A program made the position numbers and the translations under genes. The notes beneath the pieces were generated by a model. It worked only from the letters and a program-made list of their open reading frames with translations. It did not search any database and was not told the DNA's origin. Of a DNA stretch of 64,000 nt, positions 49,088 through 57,718 are shown in pieces (position 1 is the first letter of the stretch; every line of letters starts with the position of its first letter). Source of the DNA: Mesorhizobium australicum WSM2073 (GTDB lineage Bacteria > Pseudomonadota > Alphaproteobacteria > Rhizobiales > Rhizobiaceae); contig NC_019973.1 in NCBI RefSeq assembly GCF_000230995.2, forward strand, positions 5,036,001-5,100,000. The letters are read 5' to 3'.

Positions 49088-50011
49088 TCAGTCTCGTTCA
49101 TTGGTTATCCAATAAGAGCGACGGGCGACCTGCCCGCCGGCGAAAAAGAGAAGGTCGCCCAGGATAGTGACCGCTCGCCCGATCACCACCGCCAGCAAAA
49201 TGACTGGGCTCGAGCTGAGCCCTCCAAGCAGAAAGAGCAGTACCGCCTCCCTGACGCCGAGCCCGGCCGGCGCACCCGGAGTTAGAAGCCCCAAAAGCCA
49301 GGCCAAGATATATGCTCCAGCGATTGCCGGGTAGAGCGCGAATTCGCGAGCTCCACCTGCAAGGTCGAAGACTGCGACGAAGACCAGGCCCGAAAGCCCG
49401 AGAAACCCGAAATAGCAGATCGCGGCGTGGCAAAAAGCGGCACCGCCGAGATGGCCAATCAGCCAAAACGCGATAGCTACTGCCGCGACGAACGAAACCC
49501 AGCCGAACCAATCCGGCAAACCGGTCACGACCAGCGGCAACACAAGCGGCGAAAAGAGAAGTCCGCCGACAATGAGGGCCGCCACTTCATAGGCGGTCGA
49601 CTTGACGAGCGGTCCGTTGCCGATGCCGGCCGCCACGCCGATCGCCTGCCGTCCTGCAAATTGAAAGATATTGCCGGGAACATATTTGGCGAGTTGCGAA
49701 ATGGCATAGGTGCGAATCGCCCAAGGCCGCGAGACGGGAGCACCAAGGTGGTGCAGAAGATGTCGCCAGCCGAGAGCAAGCAGCAGGTTCGACACTCCAT
49801 AGACGCCGGCCAAGGCTATAATGGCGGTGTAGCTGGCTGCTCCCATGCGGCGAAAATCGATCTCGCCGGTGTACCCCTGGAGTCTGATCCCTACGAAAAC
49901 AACACCGGCCAACCCCAGGAAGGCTCCAATGCGATTGAGCCAGGTCTTGGCACGAGGGCCAAGCGCCACGATCAATGCCTTTTCTTCGGCTTGCAGTGCA
50001 TCATGGTCCAT
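49088..50011 (-). CDS. Flippase-like integral membrane protein (lysylphosphatidylglycerol synthase TM family)
   Basis: The protein has 307 residues and about eight hydrophobic helices. Features of the UPF0104/LPG_synthase_TM group are seen: SQLAKYVPGNIFQFAGRQA in the middle and a late loop PGAPAGLGVREAVLLFLL. Members of this group are widely found beside dolichol- or polyprenyl-phosphate sugar synthases and are candidates for moving lipid-linked sugars across the membrane, without proof for most. The ATG at 50011 overlaps the preceding methyltransferase by 40 bp; a GTG at 49969, just after that stop, is an alternative. The GT2 two genes upstream could make its substrate. Confidence 0.72.
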   Translation of the reverse strand: MDHDALQAEEKALIVALGPRAKTWLNRIGAFLGLAGVVFVGIRLQGYTGEIDFRRMGAASYTAIIALAGVYGVSNLLLALGWRHLLHHLGAPVSRPWAIRTYAISQLAKYVPGNIFQFAGRQAIGVAAGIGNGPLVKSTAYEVAALIVGGLLFSPLVLPLVVTGLPDWFGWVSFVAAVAIAFWLIGHLGGAAFCHAAICYFGFLGLSGLVFVAVFDLAGGAREFALYPAIAGAYILAWLLGLLTPGAPAGLGVREAVLLFLLGGLSSSPVILLAVVIGRAVTILGDLLFFAGGQVARRSYWITNERD

Positions 50012-50613
50012 GGCAGCGGAGACAGAACCTCGACCACATCGAAAAACTCTGAAGCCAGCGCGACGATGCCGCGCTGCGACCAGTGCTGCAGATGGCCGGG
50101 CGTGTTGCCCAAGGCCGAGATGTATTTCCCGCGCGCCAAGTTCAGGACACGCCAGATCGGCTCCCGGGGTACGCTGAGGATCAGGTCCGACCTGACGATA
50201 CGCTCCAGCGCTTGCAATGCCTTCCGCGGCTCCTCGAGATGCTCCATTACTTCGCAACATACGATGAGATCGGCGCTGTCTGGTTCAGGGGCCACCTCAT
50301 AAATACTGCGGACAGCGAAACGCCGGTGGTCAATATCCTTTCCGCGCGCGTTCTCCTTTGCCATTCCGATGACTTGGGCAGAGAAATCGGTGCCTCGCGC
50401 GTCGATACCCTGCTCCAGCCAGCGCATGACCCAATAGCCTTCTCCGCATCCGACTTCGTGAATAGTAGCGGGCCTCACCTTAGTCACCAAGCTGGACAAT
50501 GCCGCTTCGAAACCTTGCACCATCCGGCGGGCGATCGGGTTGCGCGTGCCATATTTGTCATAGGTGTTGCCTATGACGATACCGTCTTCCGCCTGCCCGC
50601 CAGCTACCTTCAT
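49972..50613 (-). CDS. Class I SAM-dependent methyltransferase
   Basis: The protein has 213 residues from an ATG at 50613 with AGGA in front; an ATG at 50661 inside the GT2 gene gives 229. Motif I is HEVGCGEGYW, followed by GTDFS, and CCEVMEHLEEP marks motif II, all in the order of small-molecule or sugar methyltransferases. The C-terminal half (ALGNTPGHLQHWS) is like ubiE-type lipid-linked glycan methyltransferases. It sits between the GT2 and the flippase-like gene, overlapping the latter, so it may modify a lipid-linked sugar. The acceptor is unknown. Confidence 0.75.
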   Translation of the reverse strand: MKVAGGQAEDGIVIGNTYDKYGTRNPIARRMVQGFEAALSSLVTKVRPATIHEVGCGEGYWVMRWLEQGIDARGTDFSAQVIGMAKENARGKDIDHRRFAVRSIYEVAPEPDSADLIVCCEVMEHLEEPRKALQALERIVRSDLILSVPREPIWRVLNLARGKYISALGNTPGHLQHWSQRGIVALASEFFDVVEVLSPLPWTMMHCKPKKRH

Positions 50614-50617
50614 CTTC

Positions 50618-51697
50618 CTATCCTGCTTTCCTGCTGAAGCGGGCTTCTGCGTAGTTGCCATTCTCTCCCTGCGTGGAACGCTGCGTATAACGAATGTCTT
50701 CGAGAAGCTTGCGGTTGGCGGCGATCACGTCGGCCAGAAAGGCGACGAGAAGGGACTGGAAACCCATCGTCATCAGCACGCCCGCCAGGACCACCGACTG
50801 AATATGGCCGCTAACCCCTTCGGTCAAATAGAAATAAAGGAAGCGCAGGCCGAGCAAAAAACCAAGGCTGAAGAGGATAGCCGCGATCCAGCCGAAAAAC
50901 CGAGCCGGCTGGTAAATGACGAAGATACGTATGATCGTGAAGATGGAGCGCTTCAGATAGGAAGGAATGCTCTTCACCAACCTTGACGGCCGCAAATCAC
51001 CATTGACTCGGATCGGAACCGAGACCACGCGCATGTTCTTGCGCCCGGCCTGGATGATGGTTTCCAGCGTATAGGTATAGTTGTTGAACACGATCAGGCG
51101 CTGGGCCGCGTTTTTCGAGATCGCGCGAAAGCCGCTCGGGGCATCCCGCACATCAGTGCCGCTGGTCACCCGCACGACCCAGCTGCCCAACTTCTGCAGA
51201 AGCTTCTTCACCGGGGAGAAGTGCTCTATCTCCGATATCGGCCGCGCGCCCACGACCATATCCGCACGCCCCTCCAGCACCGGCCTGGTGATCGCCGGAA
51301 TGTCGGCGGCGCGATACTGGTTGTCCGCATCGGTGTTGACAATCACGTCGGCGCCGCGCGCGAGGCAAGCTTCGATGCCGGTCATGAAGGCATAGGCGAG
51401 ACCGCGGTTGCTGGTATGACGCACAATGTGGTTTACGCCGTTTTCCTCGGCGACCCTCACCGTCTCGTCGCTGCTGCCGTCATCGATGACCAGCCATTCG
51501 ACGCTGTCAAACCCGGTGACGGTCCGCGGCAGATCACTCAGCGCTGTCGCAAGCGTCTCGGCTTCGTTATAGCAAGGAATCTGGATAATCAGCTTTGGCA
51601 GCGGCGTACTCTCGAATTGGATCCTGACACTCCGTGCGTCTACCACCATCGGGCGGAGGCGCAAATGATTTTTCCTCGGGAAAACCGTATTTCCCAT
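50618..51697 (-). CDS. GT2 polyprenyl-phosphate glycosyltransferase (DPM1/GtrB-like)
   Basis: A protein of 359 residues. The GT2 A-fold domain begins KLIIQIPCYNEAETL; it has DDGSSDETV (72-80) and the DxD-type NTDADNQY (121-128), and APSGFRAIS. Two hydrophobic helices near the C-terminus (about 262-325) fit GtrB-like enzymes, which charge undecaprenyl phosphate with a single sugar at the cytoplasmic face. It is the first gene of the minus-strand cassette and divergent from the GT4 pair. Start codon choices at 51697 and 51649 both lack a strong ribosome-binding site. Confidence 0.85.
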   Translation of the reverse strand: MGNTVFPRKNHLRLRPMVVDARSVRIQFESTPLPKLIIQIPCYNEAETLATALSDLPRTVTGFDSVEWLVIDDGSSDETVRVAEENGVNHIVRHTSNRGLAYAFMTGIEACLARGADVIVNTDADNQYRAADIPAITRPVLEGRADMVVGARPISEIEHFSPVKKLLQKLGSWVVRVTSGTDVRDAPSGFRAISKNAAQRLIVFNNYTYTLETIIQAGRKNMRVVSVPIRVNGDLRPSRLVKSIPSYLKRSIFTIIRIFVIYQPARFFGWIAAILFSLGFLLGLRFLYFYLTEGVSGHIQSVVLAGVLMTMGFQSLLVAFLADVIAANRKLLEDIRYTQRSTQGENGNYAEARFSRKAG

Positions 51698-51742
51698 TTC
51701 GAACCACGGAACCTGCGAAATGTATATTAGCGTTGCTTCATA

Positions 51743-51762
51743 ATGATCTGCCGCATGATCAT
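51743..51762. repeat. Short inverted repeat in the divergent GT2/GT4 promoter
   Basis: ATGATC (51743-51748) and GATCAT (51757-51762) form a perfect 6-bp inverted repeat with an 8-bp spacer, in the 139-bp AT-rich gap between divergent genes. It could be an operator; at this length chance is a fair explanation. No promoter boxes are clear. Confidence 0.25.
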
Positions 51763-51836
51763 CCCTCGCAGCGTTGTCCTGCTATCGCCGCAAAAATGTC
51801 CGGCATTCTTTGCCTAATTCGCTTCCGGAGAGACGA

Positions 51837-52961
51837 TTGAAAATCGGGATCGACGGCAGGAATCTCGGATCAGCCACCGATGGGATTGGCAGGTTCGTGC
51901 ACAATTCGGTCAAAGCGCTGGTGGCGCTCGGCGCCGATGTGTTTGTCTATGCGCCGAGCAAGATCAATGCGAGTTACGATATTCCGCCTGGCGTTTCCGT
52001 CCAGGTCGCCAACTTCAATGGTCCCTACGCGAGGGCGTTCTGGGGACAGGCAATCCTGCCCTCCTGGGCCTTGCGCGATCGGGTGGATGTCGTGTGGGGG
52101 CCGTCCCATCGTCTGCCCTTCATCCTGGACGGCCGCATCGGGCGGGTGGTCACGATTCACGACCTCGTCTGGCTGTATGCCGCGCAGACCATGCGGACCC
52201 GGACCTGGCTGGGCGACCGCTTGATGATGAAGCCTGCGCTGAAAACCGCTGATGTCGTGGTCGCGGATTCGACAGCAACGGCCACCGCCCTGGCCGCCGA
52301 GTTCCCCTGGCTGAAATCGCCGATCAAGACGGTCGCACCCGGCACAACCGCGCTGCCGGCTCCGAGCGATTTTTCGAGTTTGGCGCCTCTCGGCATCACC
52401 AAGCCCTACGCCCTTTTTGTCGGCACGCTCGAGCCGCGAAAGAACCTCGGCAACCTGATTAAGGCCTATGGCCTCCTGCCGCAGAGCGCCCGGTCGCGCT
52501 GCGACCTGGTTATCGTCGGCGGCAAGGGCTGGAAGCAAACGGGCCTGGCCGACGACGTGCGCGACGGCGCACTTGGGACGAATATCAAGTTTACCGGCTT
52601 CGTCGATGACGCGACGCTCGCCACGCTCTATTCGAATTGCCTCTTTCTGGCGATGCCATCGCTTTACGAGGGGTTCGGCTTTCCAATCGTCGAGGCACAA
52701 TCTTTCGGCAAACCGGTGCTGACGTCGAACACCTCGTCAATGCCTGAAGTGGCGGGAAACAATGCCGTGCTCGTCGATCCGGAAGATCCTGCGGCAATTG
52801 CCGCTGCATTCAGTCGCCTCTGTACCGATGCGGAATTCCGGAACGGGATCGCCGCGGATGCGAAGAAAAATGCCGGGCGCTTCACCTGGGAGAACCACGC
52901 CAAGGGCATGCTGCAAATTTTTGAGCAGGCCATCGAGCAAAGACGGAAGACCCGCGTTTGA
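51837..52961 (+). CDS. GT4 glycosyltransferase (WbpY-like)
   Basis: A protein of 374 residues with the two Rossmann domains of a GT4 enzyme. It starts KIGIDGRNLGSATDGIGRFV, has FVGTLEPRKNL at the domain junction, and the E-x7-E loop EGFGFPIVE near 285-293. The start is a TTG at 51837 behind GGAGAG. It resembles the rhamnosyl- and mannosyltransferases of A-band/O9-type chains, with GDP-sugar donors probable. Its stop overlaps the next GT4 (TTGA), making a two-gene unit. Acceptor and linkage are not readable. Confidence 0.83.
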   Translation: MKIGIDGRNLGSATDGIGRFVHNSVKALVALGADVFVYAPSKINASYDIPPGVSVQVANFNGPYARAFWGQAILPSWALRDRVDVVWGPSHRLPFILDGRIGRVVTIHDLVWLYAAQTMRTRTWLGDRLMMKPALKTADVVVADSTATATALAAEFPWLKSPIKTVAPGTTALPAPSDFSSLAPLGITKPYALFVGTLEPRKNLGNLIKAYGLLPQSARSRCDLVIVGGKGWKQTGLADDVRDGALGTNIKFTGFVDDATLATLYSNCLFLAMPSLYEGFGFPIVEAQSFGKPVLTSNTSSMPEVAGNNAVLVDPEDPAAIAAAFSRLCTDAEFRNGIAADAKKNAGRFTWENHAKGMLQIFEQAIEQRRKTRV

Positions 52962-54076
52962 AAGTCCTGCACTTCTTCAAGACCTACTGGCCGGATACGT
53001 TTGGCGGCGTGGAGCGGACGATCCATGCCATCGCGCAAAGCACGGCGCGCCACGGCATCGAAACCGAAGTGCTTTCGTTGAGCCGAATCCCTGGCGAGAA
53101 CACACGGGCTTTCGATGGGCATATGGCCCGCAAGGCGAAACTGGATTTCGAGCTGGCATCGACCGGTTTTTCACGCGAGGTCTTTCGGGAATTCAGAGCG
53201 CTCGCCAAAAATGCCGACCTGATACATTACCATTTTCCATGGCCGTTCATGGACATCGTGCATTTTCACGCCCGTCACGGCAAACCGACGGTCGTCACTT
53301 ACCATTCCGATATCGTCAAACAGAAACTCATCCTGCCTCTTTATCGACCGCTGATGCTGCGCTTCCTGAAGGACGTCGACGCTATCGTCGCGACGTCTCC
53401 GGACTATTTGAAATCGAGCCCCGTTCTCAGAGCCTTGGGGGGCAAATCGACGATCATTCCCATCGGCATAGATGAAACGGCTTATCCCACGCCGACCGAA
53501 GCCGACAACAGCTGGTGCCAAGCGGCTGTGGCGGAGCCTTTCGTGCTATTCGTCGGCGTCTTGCGCTATTACAAGGGGCTGGACGTGCTGATTGAGGCAG
53601 CCGACAGGATCAGGTGCAAGATCGTTATTGCCGGGTCGGGGCCTATCGAGGAGAGCCTCAAGCTTCAGGCCAAGACGTTGCGCCGCAACAATGTGATGTT
53701 TCTCGGCGAGGTCACGGAGCAGCATAAGATGGCTCTGCTGCGCAACTGCCTCGGCTTCGTTTTTCCGTCTAACCAGAGGTCGGAAGCCTACGGGCTTTCA
53801 CTGGTGGAGGCTGCCATGTGCGGCAAACCGATGATTTCGTGCGAAATTGGAACGGGAACAAGTTATGTGAACAAAGCCGGCGAGACGGGGCTAGTCGTTC
53901 CGTCTTCAAATCCAGCACACCTGGCCGAAGCCATCAACCAGATCGTCGATTCGCCCGTCGAAGCAGCGAATTGGGGGCAAGCTGCCCGTGATCGCTACAT
54001 CAGGCTCTTTACAGCCGACAGGATGGGAAGGGCCTATGCCGATCTCTACCGCCAGCTCGATAGTGGCCGCCGCTGA
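52958..54076 (+). CDS. GT4 glycosyltransferase, WbdB/WbpZ-like D-rhamnosyl or mannosyltransferase
   Basis: A protein of 372 residues. It matches the WbdB/WbpZ group in several family-specific stretches: KVLHFFKTYWPDTFGGVE at the start, TYHSDIVKQK (about 110), VGVLRYYKGLDVL, RSEAYGLSLVEAA and SCEIGTGTSYVN, and a late FTADRM. In E. coli O9a, WbdB adds the first mannoses (adaptor) for the polymerase; in P. aeruginosa A-band the equivalents use GDP-D-rhamnose. This ties the pair to the gmd/rmd and Wzm/Wzt system although it is about 7 kb from it. It starts with a TTG overlapping the preceding stop. The gene ends 61 bp from the convergent rfbD. Confidence 0.85.
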   Translation: MKVLHFFKTYWPDTFGGVERTIHAIAQSTARHGIETEVLSLSRIPGENTRAFDGHMARKAKLDFELASTGFSREVFREFRALAKNADLIHYHFPWPFMDIVHFHARHGKPTVVTYHSDIVKQKLILPLYRPLMLRFLKDVDAIVATSPDYLKSSPVLRALGGKSTIIPIGIDETAYPTPTEADNSWCQAAVAEPFVLFVGVLRYYKGLDVLIEAADRIRCKIVIAGSGPIEESLKLQAKTLRRNNVMFLGEVTEQHKMALLRNCLGFVFPSNQRSEAYGLSLVEAAMCGKPMISCEIGTGTSYVNKAGETGLVVPSSNPAHLAEAINQIVDSPVEAANWGQAARDRYIRLFTADRMGRAYADLYRQLDSGRR

Positions 54077-54137
54077 AGGCGGCTTTGCGCCGCGGCAGCC
54101 AGTGAATCCCTCCACCGGCCGCTGCTTGGTCATGCAG

Positions 54138-55037
54138 TTAGGGGCCGTTGGAGCCCCCGCTTACGAGACGATGGACCACTTCTCGGGCCGACTTCTGCCA
54201 GTCCGGCGCCGTCCATCCGAATGCCGCGCCAAATTTCGCGCTCGATAGCCGAGAGTTGGCGGGGCGGCGCGCCTTGGTTGGGTAGTCCATCGTCGTGATA
54301 TCCCCTACCCGCGCCCAGGGACCACCAAACTTCAGGCTTGTGTCGAGGATATGACCGGCGAAGCCGCTCCAGTTGGTCTCGCCACTGCCGGCCAGATGAC
54401 AGATGCCGAACCCGGCGAAGTCCTTGTTGCGGTGCAGCATGGTGGCCGCATGCAGGATCGCGTCGGCGACATCAAGCGCGGATGTGGGATTTCCCCATTG
54501 ATCTGATACCACCGAAATCTCATCGCGGTCGGCGGCGAGCCGCAGCATGGTTTTCACGAAATTCTTGCCAAACGGACTGTAGACCCAGGCGGTGCGCAGG
54601 ATCAGGTGGCGCGGATTGGCTGATGCCACCGCCTGCTCGCCGGCTAGCTTGGAGGCGCCGTAGACACCGAGCGGCGCCGTCGGGTCGGTTTCGATATAGG
54701 CATCGGCCTTGGTTCCATCGAAGACATAGTCGGTCGAAAGATGGATGACCGGCACGCCCAGCCTCGCCGCGGCCTCCGCCACCTTGCCGGCACCGGTCGC
54801 GTTCACCGCAAAGGCCAGATCGGGCTCGTCCTCGGCCTGGTCGACGGCGGTGTAGGCGGCAGCGGATACGACGATATCAGGCTTGGCGCCCGCGATGGCG
54901 TCGATGATGGTGTCGGGCCATGCCAGGTCAAGCTCCGGGCGACCGATGGCGACGACCTCCACGCCCGCGCGCGCCTGGCCGGCCGCGAGCAGGCTTGCCG
55001 CGACCTGGCCGTCGCGTCCGGTGACAAGCAGCCTCAC
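54138..55037 (-). CDS. rfbD: dTDP-4-dehydrorhamnose reductase
   Basis: The last enzyme of dTDP-L-rhamnose synthesis, 299 residues. It begins [15 protein letters not shown], has [21 protein letters not shown] with the SDR Tyr and Lys, and [18 protein letters not shown]. The GTG at 55037 overlaps the rfbB stop (GTGA); upstream frame extension to 55109 is inside rfbB. It ends the rfbA-rfbC-rfbB-rfbD group. Confidence 0.95.
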   Translation of the reverse strand: MRLLVTGRDGQVAASLLAAGQARAGVEVVAIGRPELDLAWPDTIIDAIAGAKPDIVVSAAAYTAVDQAEDEPDLAFAVNATGAGKVAEAAARLGVPVIHLSTDYVFDGTKADAYIETDPTAPLGVYGASKLAGEQAVASANPRHLILRTAWVYSPFGKNFVKTMLRLAADRDEISVVSDQWGNPTSALDVADAILHAATMLHRNKDFAGFGICHLAGSGETNWSGFAGHILDTSLKFGGPWARVGDITTMDYPTKARRPANSRLSSAKFGAAFGWTAPDWQKSAREVVHRLVSGGSNGP

Positions 55038-56104
55038 GCGCCCACCTTGCGGGCTTCGCCCAGTCTTTCGCCGGCATAGCGCTGTTCGCGGATCGGCCCC
55101 CACCACCATTCGTTGTCGAGGAACCAGTCCACGGTCCTGGCAAGGCCGCTGTCGAAATTCTCCCTGGGTGTCCAGCCGAGCTCGCGGCTTATCTTGGTGG
55201 CGTCGATGGCGTAGCGGCGGTCGTGGCCGGGACGGTCGGTGACGAAGGAGATCAGCTCGCGATAGCGCCTGCCGCCGGCGCGCGGACGCCTGGTGTCGAG
55301 CAGGTCGCAGATCGTCTCGACGACGGCAAGGTTGGTGCGTTCCGAATTGCCGCCGACATTGTAGCTCTCGCCCGGTTGCCCTTTCGTGGCGACGAGTTCC
55401 AGGGCGCGCGCGTGATCCTCGACGAACAGCCAGTCGCGCACATTGGCGCCGGCGCCATAGACCGGCAGCGGCTTTTCGTCGAGCGCGTTGAGGATGACGA
55501 GGGGGATCAGCTTCTCGGGAAAATGATAGGGGCCGTAATTGTTCGAACAGTTGGAAAGCACGACCGGCAGGCCGTAGGTCTCGTGCCAGGCGCGCACCAG
55601 ATGGTCCGAGGCCGCCTTCGAGGCGGAATAGGGCGAGGACGGCGCGTAGGGCGTCTCCTCGACGAACATGCCGCCGTCGAAAGACAGGTCGCCGAACACC
55701 TCGTCGGTGGAGACGTGATGGAAGCGGAAGCGGCTTTTCCTGTCCTCGGACAGGCCACGCCAGTATTCCAGCGCGGCGTTGAGGATCTTGTAGGTGCCGA
55801 CGATGTTGGTCTCGATGAAGGCGCCCGGTCCGTCGATCGAGCGGTCGACATGGCTTTCGGCGGCCAGGTTCATGACGATGTCGATGTCGTGCCGGCGCAG
55901 AAGGTCGAGCACCGCCCTCTCGTCACAAATATCGGCCTGGGCGAAGCTGTAATTATCGGCGTTCTCGATCGGCCGCAGCGACGCCAGATTACCCGCATAG
56001 GTCAGCTTGTCGAGATTGGTCACCCGGTAGGCCGGGTTGGCGCACAAATGCCGGCACACCGCCGAGCCGATGAAGCCGGCACCGCCCGTCACCAGAAAAT
56101 TCAT
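55034..56104 (-). CDS. rfbB: dTDP-glucose 4,6-dehydratase
   Basis: An SDR enzyme of 356 residues forming dTDP-4-keto-6-deoxyglucose. The nucleotide loop TGGAGFIGS is at 6-14, HVSTDEVFG at 130-138, and YSASK has Y159 and K163. The substrate-binding stretches [14 protein letters not shown] and [16 protein letters not shown] are intact. The ATG at 56104 is chosen over 56122. It lies 25 bp after rfbC and overlaps rfbD. Confidence 0.96.
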   Translation of the reverse strand: MNFLVTGGAGFIGSAVCRHLCANPAYRVTNLDKLTYAGNLASLRPIENADNYSFAQADICDERAVLDLLRRHDIDIVMNLAAESHVDRSIDGPGAFIETNIVGTYKILNAALEYWRGLSEDRKSRFRFHHVSTDEVFGDLSFDGGMFVEETPYAPSSPYSASKAASDHLVRAWHETYGLPVVLSNCSNNYGPYHFPEKLIPLVILNALDEKPLPVYGAGANVRDWLFVEDHARALELVATKGQPGESYNVGGNSERTNLAVVETICDLLDTRRPRAGGRRYRELISFVTDRPGHDRRYAIDATKISRELGWTPRENFDSGLARTVDWFLDNEWWWGPIREQRYAGERLGEARKVGA

Positions 56105-56129
56105 ACCGCAGTCCTCACGCAAACACCCA

Positions 56130-56684
56130 TCAGGCGAATACCTCGGCGACGGCGAGCAGCGGCGCCTTGAGGTCCTTGTCCGAAAGCTGGAAGCCGCCGG
56201 CCAGCGACGGCCACTCGATATCGATGGCAGGATCGTCGAAACGGATCGACCGGTCGTGCTCGGGCGAATAGGTGTCGGTCACCTTGTACAGCACCTCGGT
56301 GTCGGGCACGAGCGTGACGAAGCCGTGCGCGAAGCCCCTGGGCACCAGGATCTGGTTGCCTTTTTGCGCCGACACTTCGAGGGGGACCCATTTTCCGAAG
56401 GTCTTCGAGGCGCGGCGGATGTCGACGGCGACATCGAGAATGCTGCCGCGGATCACCCGCAGCAGCTTGTCCTGGGCACGCGGCGCTAGCTGGTAATGGA
56501 GCCCGCGCAGCACGCCCGCGGCGGCGGAATAGGAGTGGTTGTCCTGCACGAAAACCAGGTCGATGCCGGCCTGCGAAAAACGCTCGGCATTGTAGGTTTC
56601 CATGAAGAAACCGCGCGCGTCCCCATGGCGTTTGGGAATGATTTCCAGCAGACCTTCGATGCCAAGGGATCTCACCTCGAGCAT
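56130..56684 (-). CDS. rfbC: dTDP-4-dehydrorhamnose 3,5-epimerase
   Basis: A cupin-fold epimerase of 184 residues. GVLRGLHYQ holds the catalytic His63, and [14 protein letters not shown] holds Tyr133; QDNHSYS is the substrate-contact segment. The ATG abuts the rfbA stop (TAA then ATG), so translation is coupled. All four enzymes for dTDP-L-rhamnose are therefore present in the order rfbA, rfbC, rfbB, rfbD. Confidence 0.96.
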   Translation of the reverse strand: MLEVRSLGIEGLLEIIPKRHGDARGFFMETYNAERFSQAGIDLVFVQDNHSYSAAAGVLRGLHYQLAPRAQDKLLRVIRGSILDVAVDIRRASKTFGKWVPLEVSAQKGNQILVPRGFAHGFVTLVPDTEVLYKVTDTYSPEHDRSIRFDDPAIDIEWPSLAGGFQLSDKDLKAPLLAVAEVFA

Positions 56685-57566
56685 TTAGCCCTCCGACAGC
56701 TCGACGACACGTCGGCGTAGATAGGCGGCGTATTCGTTCCTTCCCAGGCGAGCTGCACGCTGCAACACCTCGTCAGCGCTCAGCCACCCTTGTTCGAAGG
56801 CGATTTCCTCCGGACAGGCAACCTTGATGCCTTGGCGGCGTTCGATTGTGCGCACGAACGAAGAAGCGTCATCCAGGCTGTCATGGGTGCCTGTGTCGAG
56901 CCAGGCATAACCGCGTCCCAGCCGATGCACCTGCAACTGGCCACGCTCGAGATAGGCATTGTTGACCGCCGTGATTTCGAGCTCGCCTCTCGCCGAGGGC
57001 CGGATCGTCGAGGCGATTTCAACAACATCGTTGTCGTAGAAATAGAGACCCGTGACGGCCCAGTTGGACTTCGGCTTTTGTGGCTTTTCCTCGATCGTCA
57101 GCGCGGTTCCGGTCGCCTTGTCGAAAGACACCACGCCATAGCGCTCGGGATCCTCGACATGATAGGCGAACACCGAAGCGCCGCTTTCACGCGATGCCGC
57201 CGTGCGGCAAAGCTTCGACAACCCATCGCCAAAATAAATGTTGTCGCCCAGGATCATCGATACGCTATCCGCACCAATGAAATCACGGCCGATGATGAAG
57301 GCTTCCGCCAGACCATTGGGATGCGGCTGCTCGGCATAGGTCAGCTCAAGCCCAAATTCCGATCCGTTGCCTAGCAGATCGCGGAAAACCGGCAGATCCC
57401 GTGGCGTGGAAATGACCAAAATCTCGCGGATTCCGGCGAGCATCAAAACGCTCAGCGGATAATAGATCATGGGCTTGTCGTATATTGGGAGTATTTGCTT
57501 AGAGACTGCCAAGGTCAACGGATAAAGACGCGTTCCGCTGCCTCCAGCAAGGATGATTCCTTTCAA
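56685..57566 (-). CDS. rfbA: Glucose-1-phosphate thymidylyltransferase
   Basis: A protein of 293 residues forming dTDP-glucose from glucose-1-phosphate. It begins [17 protein letters not shown], then [28 protein letters not shown] and the [15 protein letters not shown] motif. The start is a TTG at 57566, with AAGGAG 6 nt upstream. It is the first of the rfb genes; the 152-bp gap to the polymerase gene upstream has no clear terminator or promoter. Confidence 0.96.
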   Translation of the reverse strand: MKGIILAGGSGTRLYPLTLAVSKQILPIYDKPMIYYPLSVLMLAGIREILVISTPRDLPVFRDLLGNGSEFGLELTYAEQPHPNGLAEAFIIGRDFIGADSVSMILGDNIYFGDGLSKLCRTAASRESGASVFAYHVEDPERYGVVSFDKATGTALTIEEKPQKPKSNWAVTGLYFYDNDVVEIASTIRPSARGELEITAVNNAYLERGQLQVHRLGRGYAWLDTGTHDSLDDASSFVRTIERRQGIKVACPEEIAFEQGWLSADEVLQRAARLGRNEYAAYLRRRVVELSEG

Positions 57567-57718
57567 GAAGCTCTCCTTGCCATGCCTAAGTCCCTCCCCT
57601 CAGGGCCTGTGCTTAGGTTTCATGCATTGGCTTGTCAATCGCGGCAAGCAACAAACGCATCGGCTGGGTTCGATACCGGTCTACCGGCGCCTCCCGCTTC
57701 GGCCGAACCCACCTGGTT

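Noticed and set aside
57579..57618. CCTAAG...CTTAGG repeat between the polymerase gene and rfbA
   Set aside because: Only 6 bp with a loop of over 20 nt and no T-run; expected by chance.
57667..57677. GGTTCGATACC, resembling a tRNA T-loop
   Set aside because: The flanking bases do not form a T-stem, and no anticodon arm, D-arm or acceptor pairing is found. It is part of a loose 7-bp repeat after the 57719 gene.
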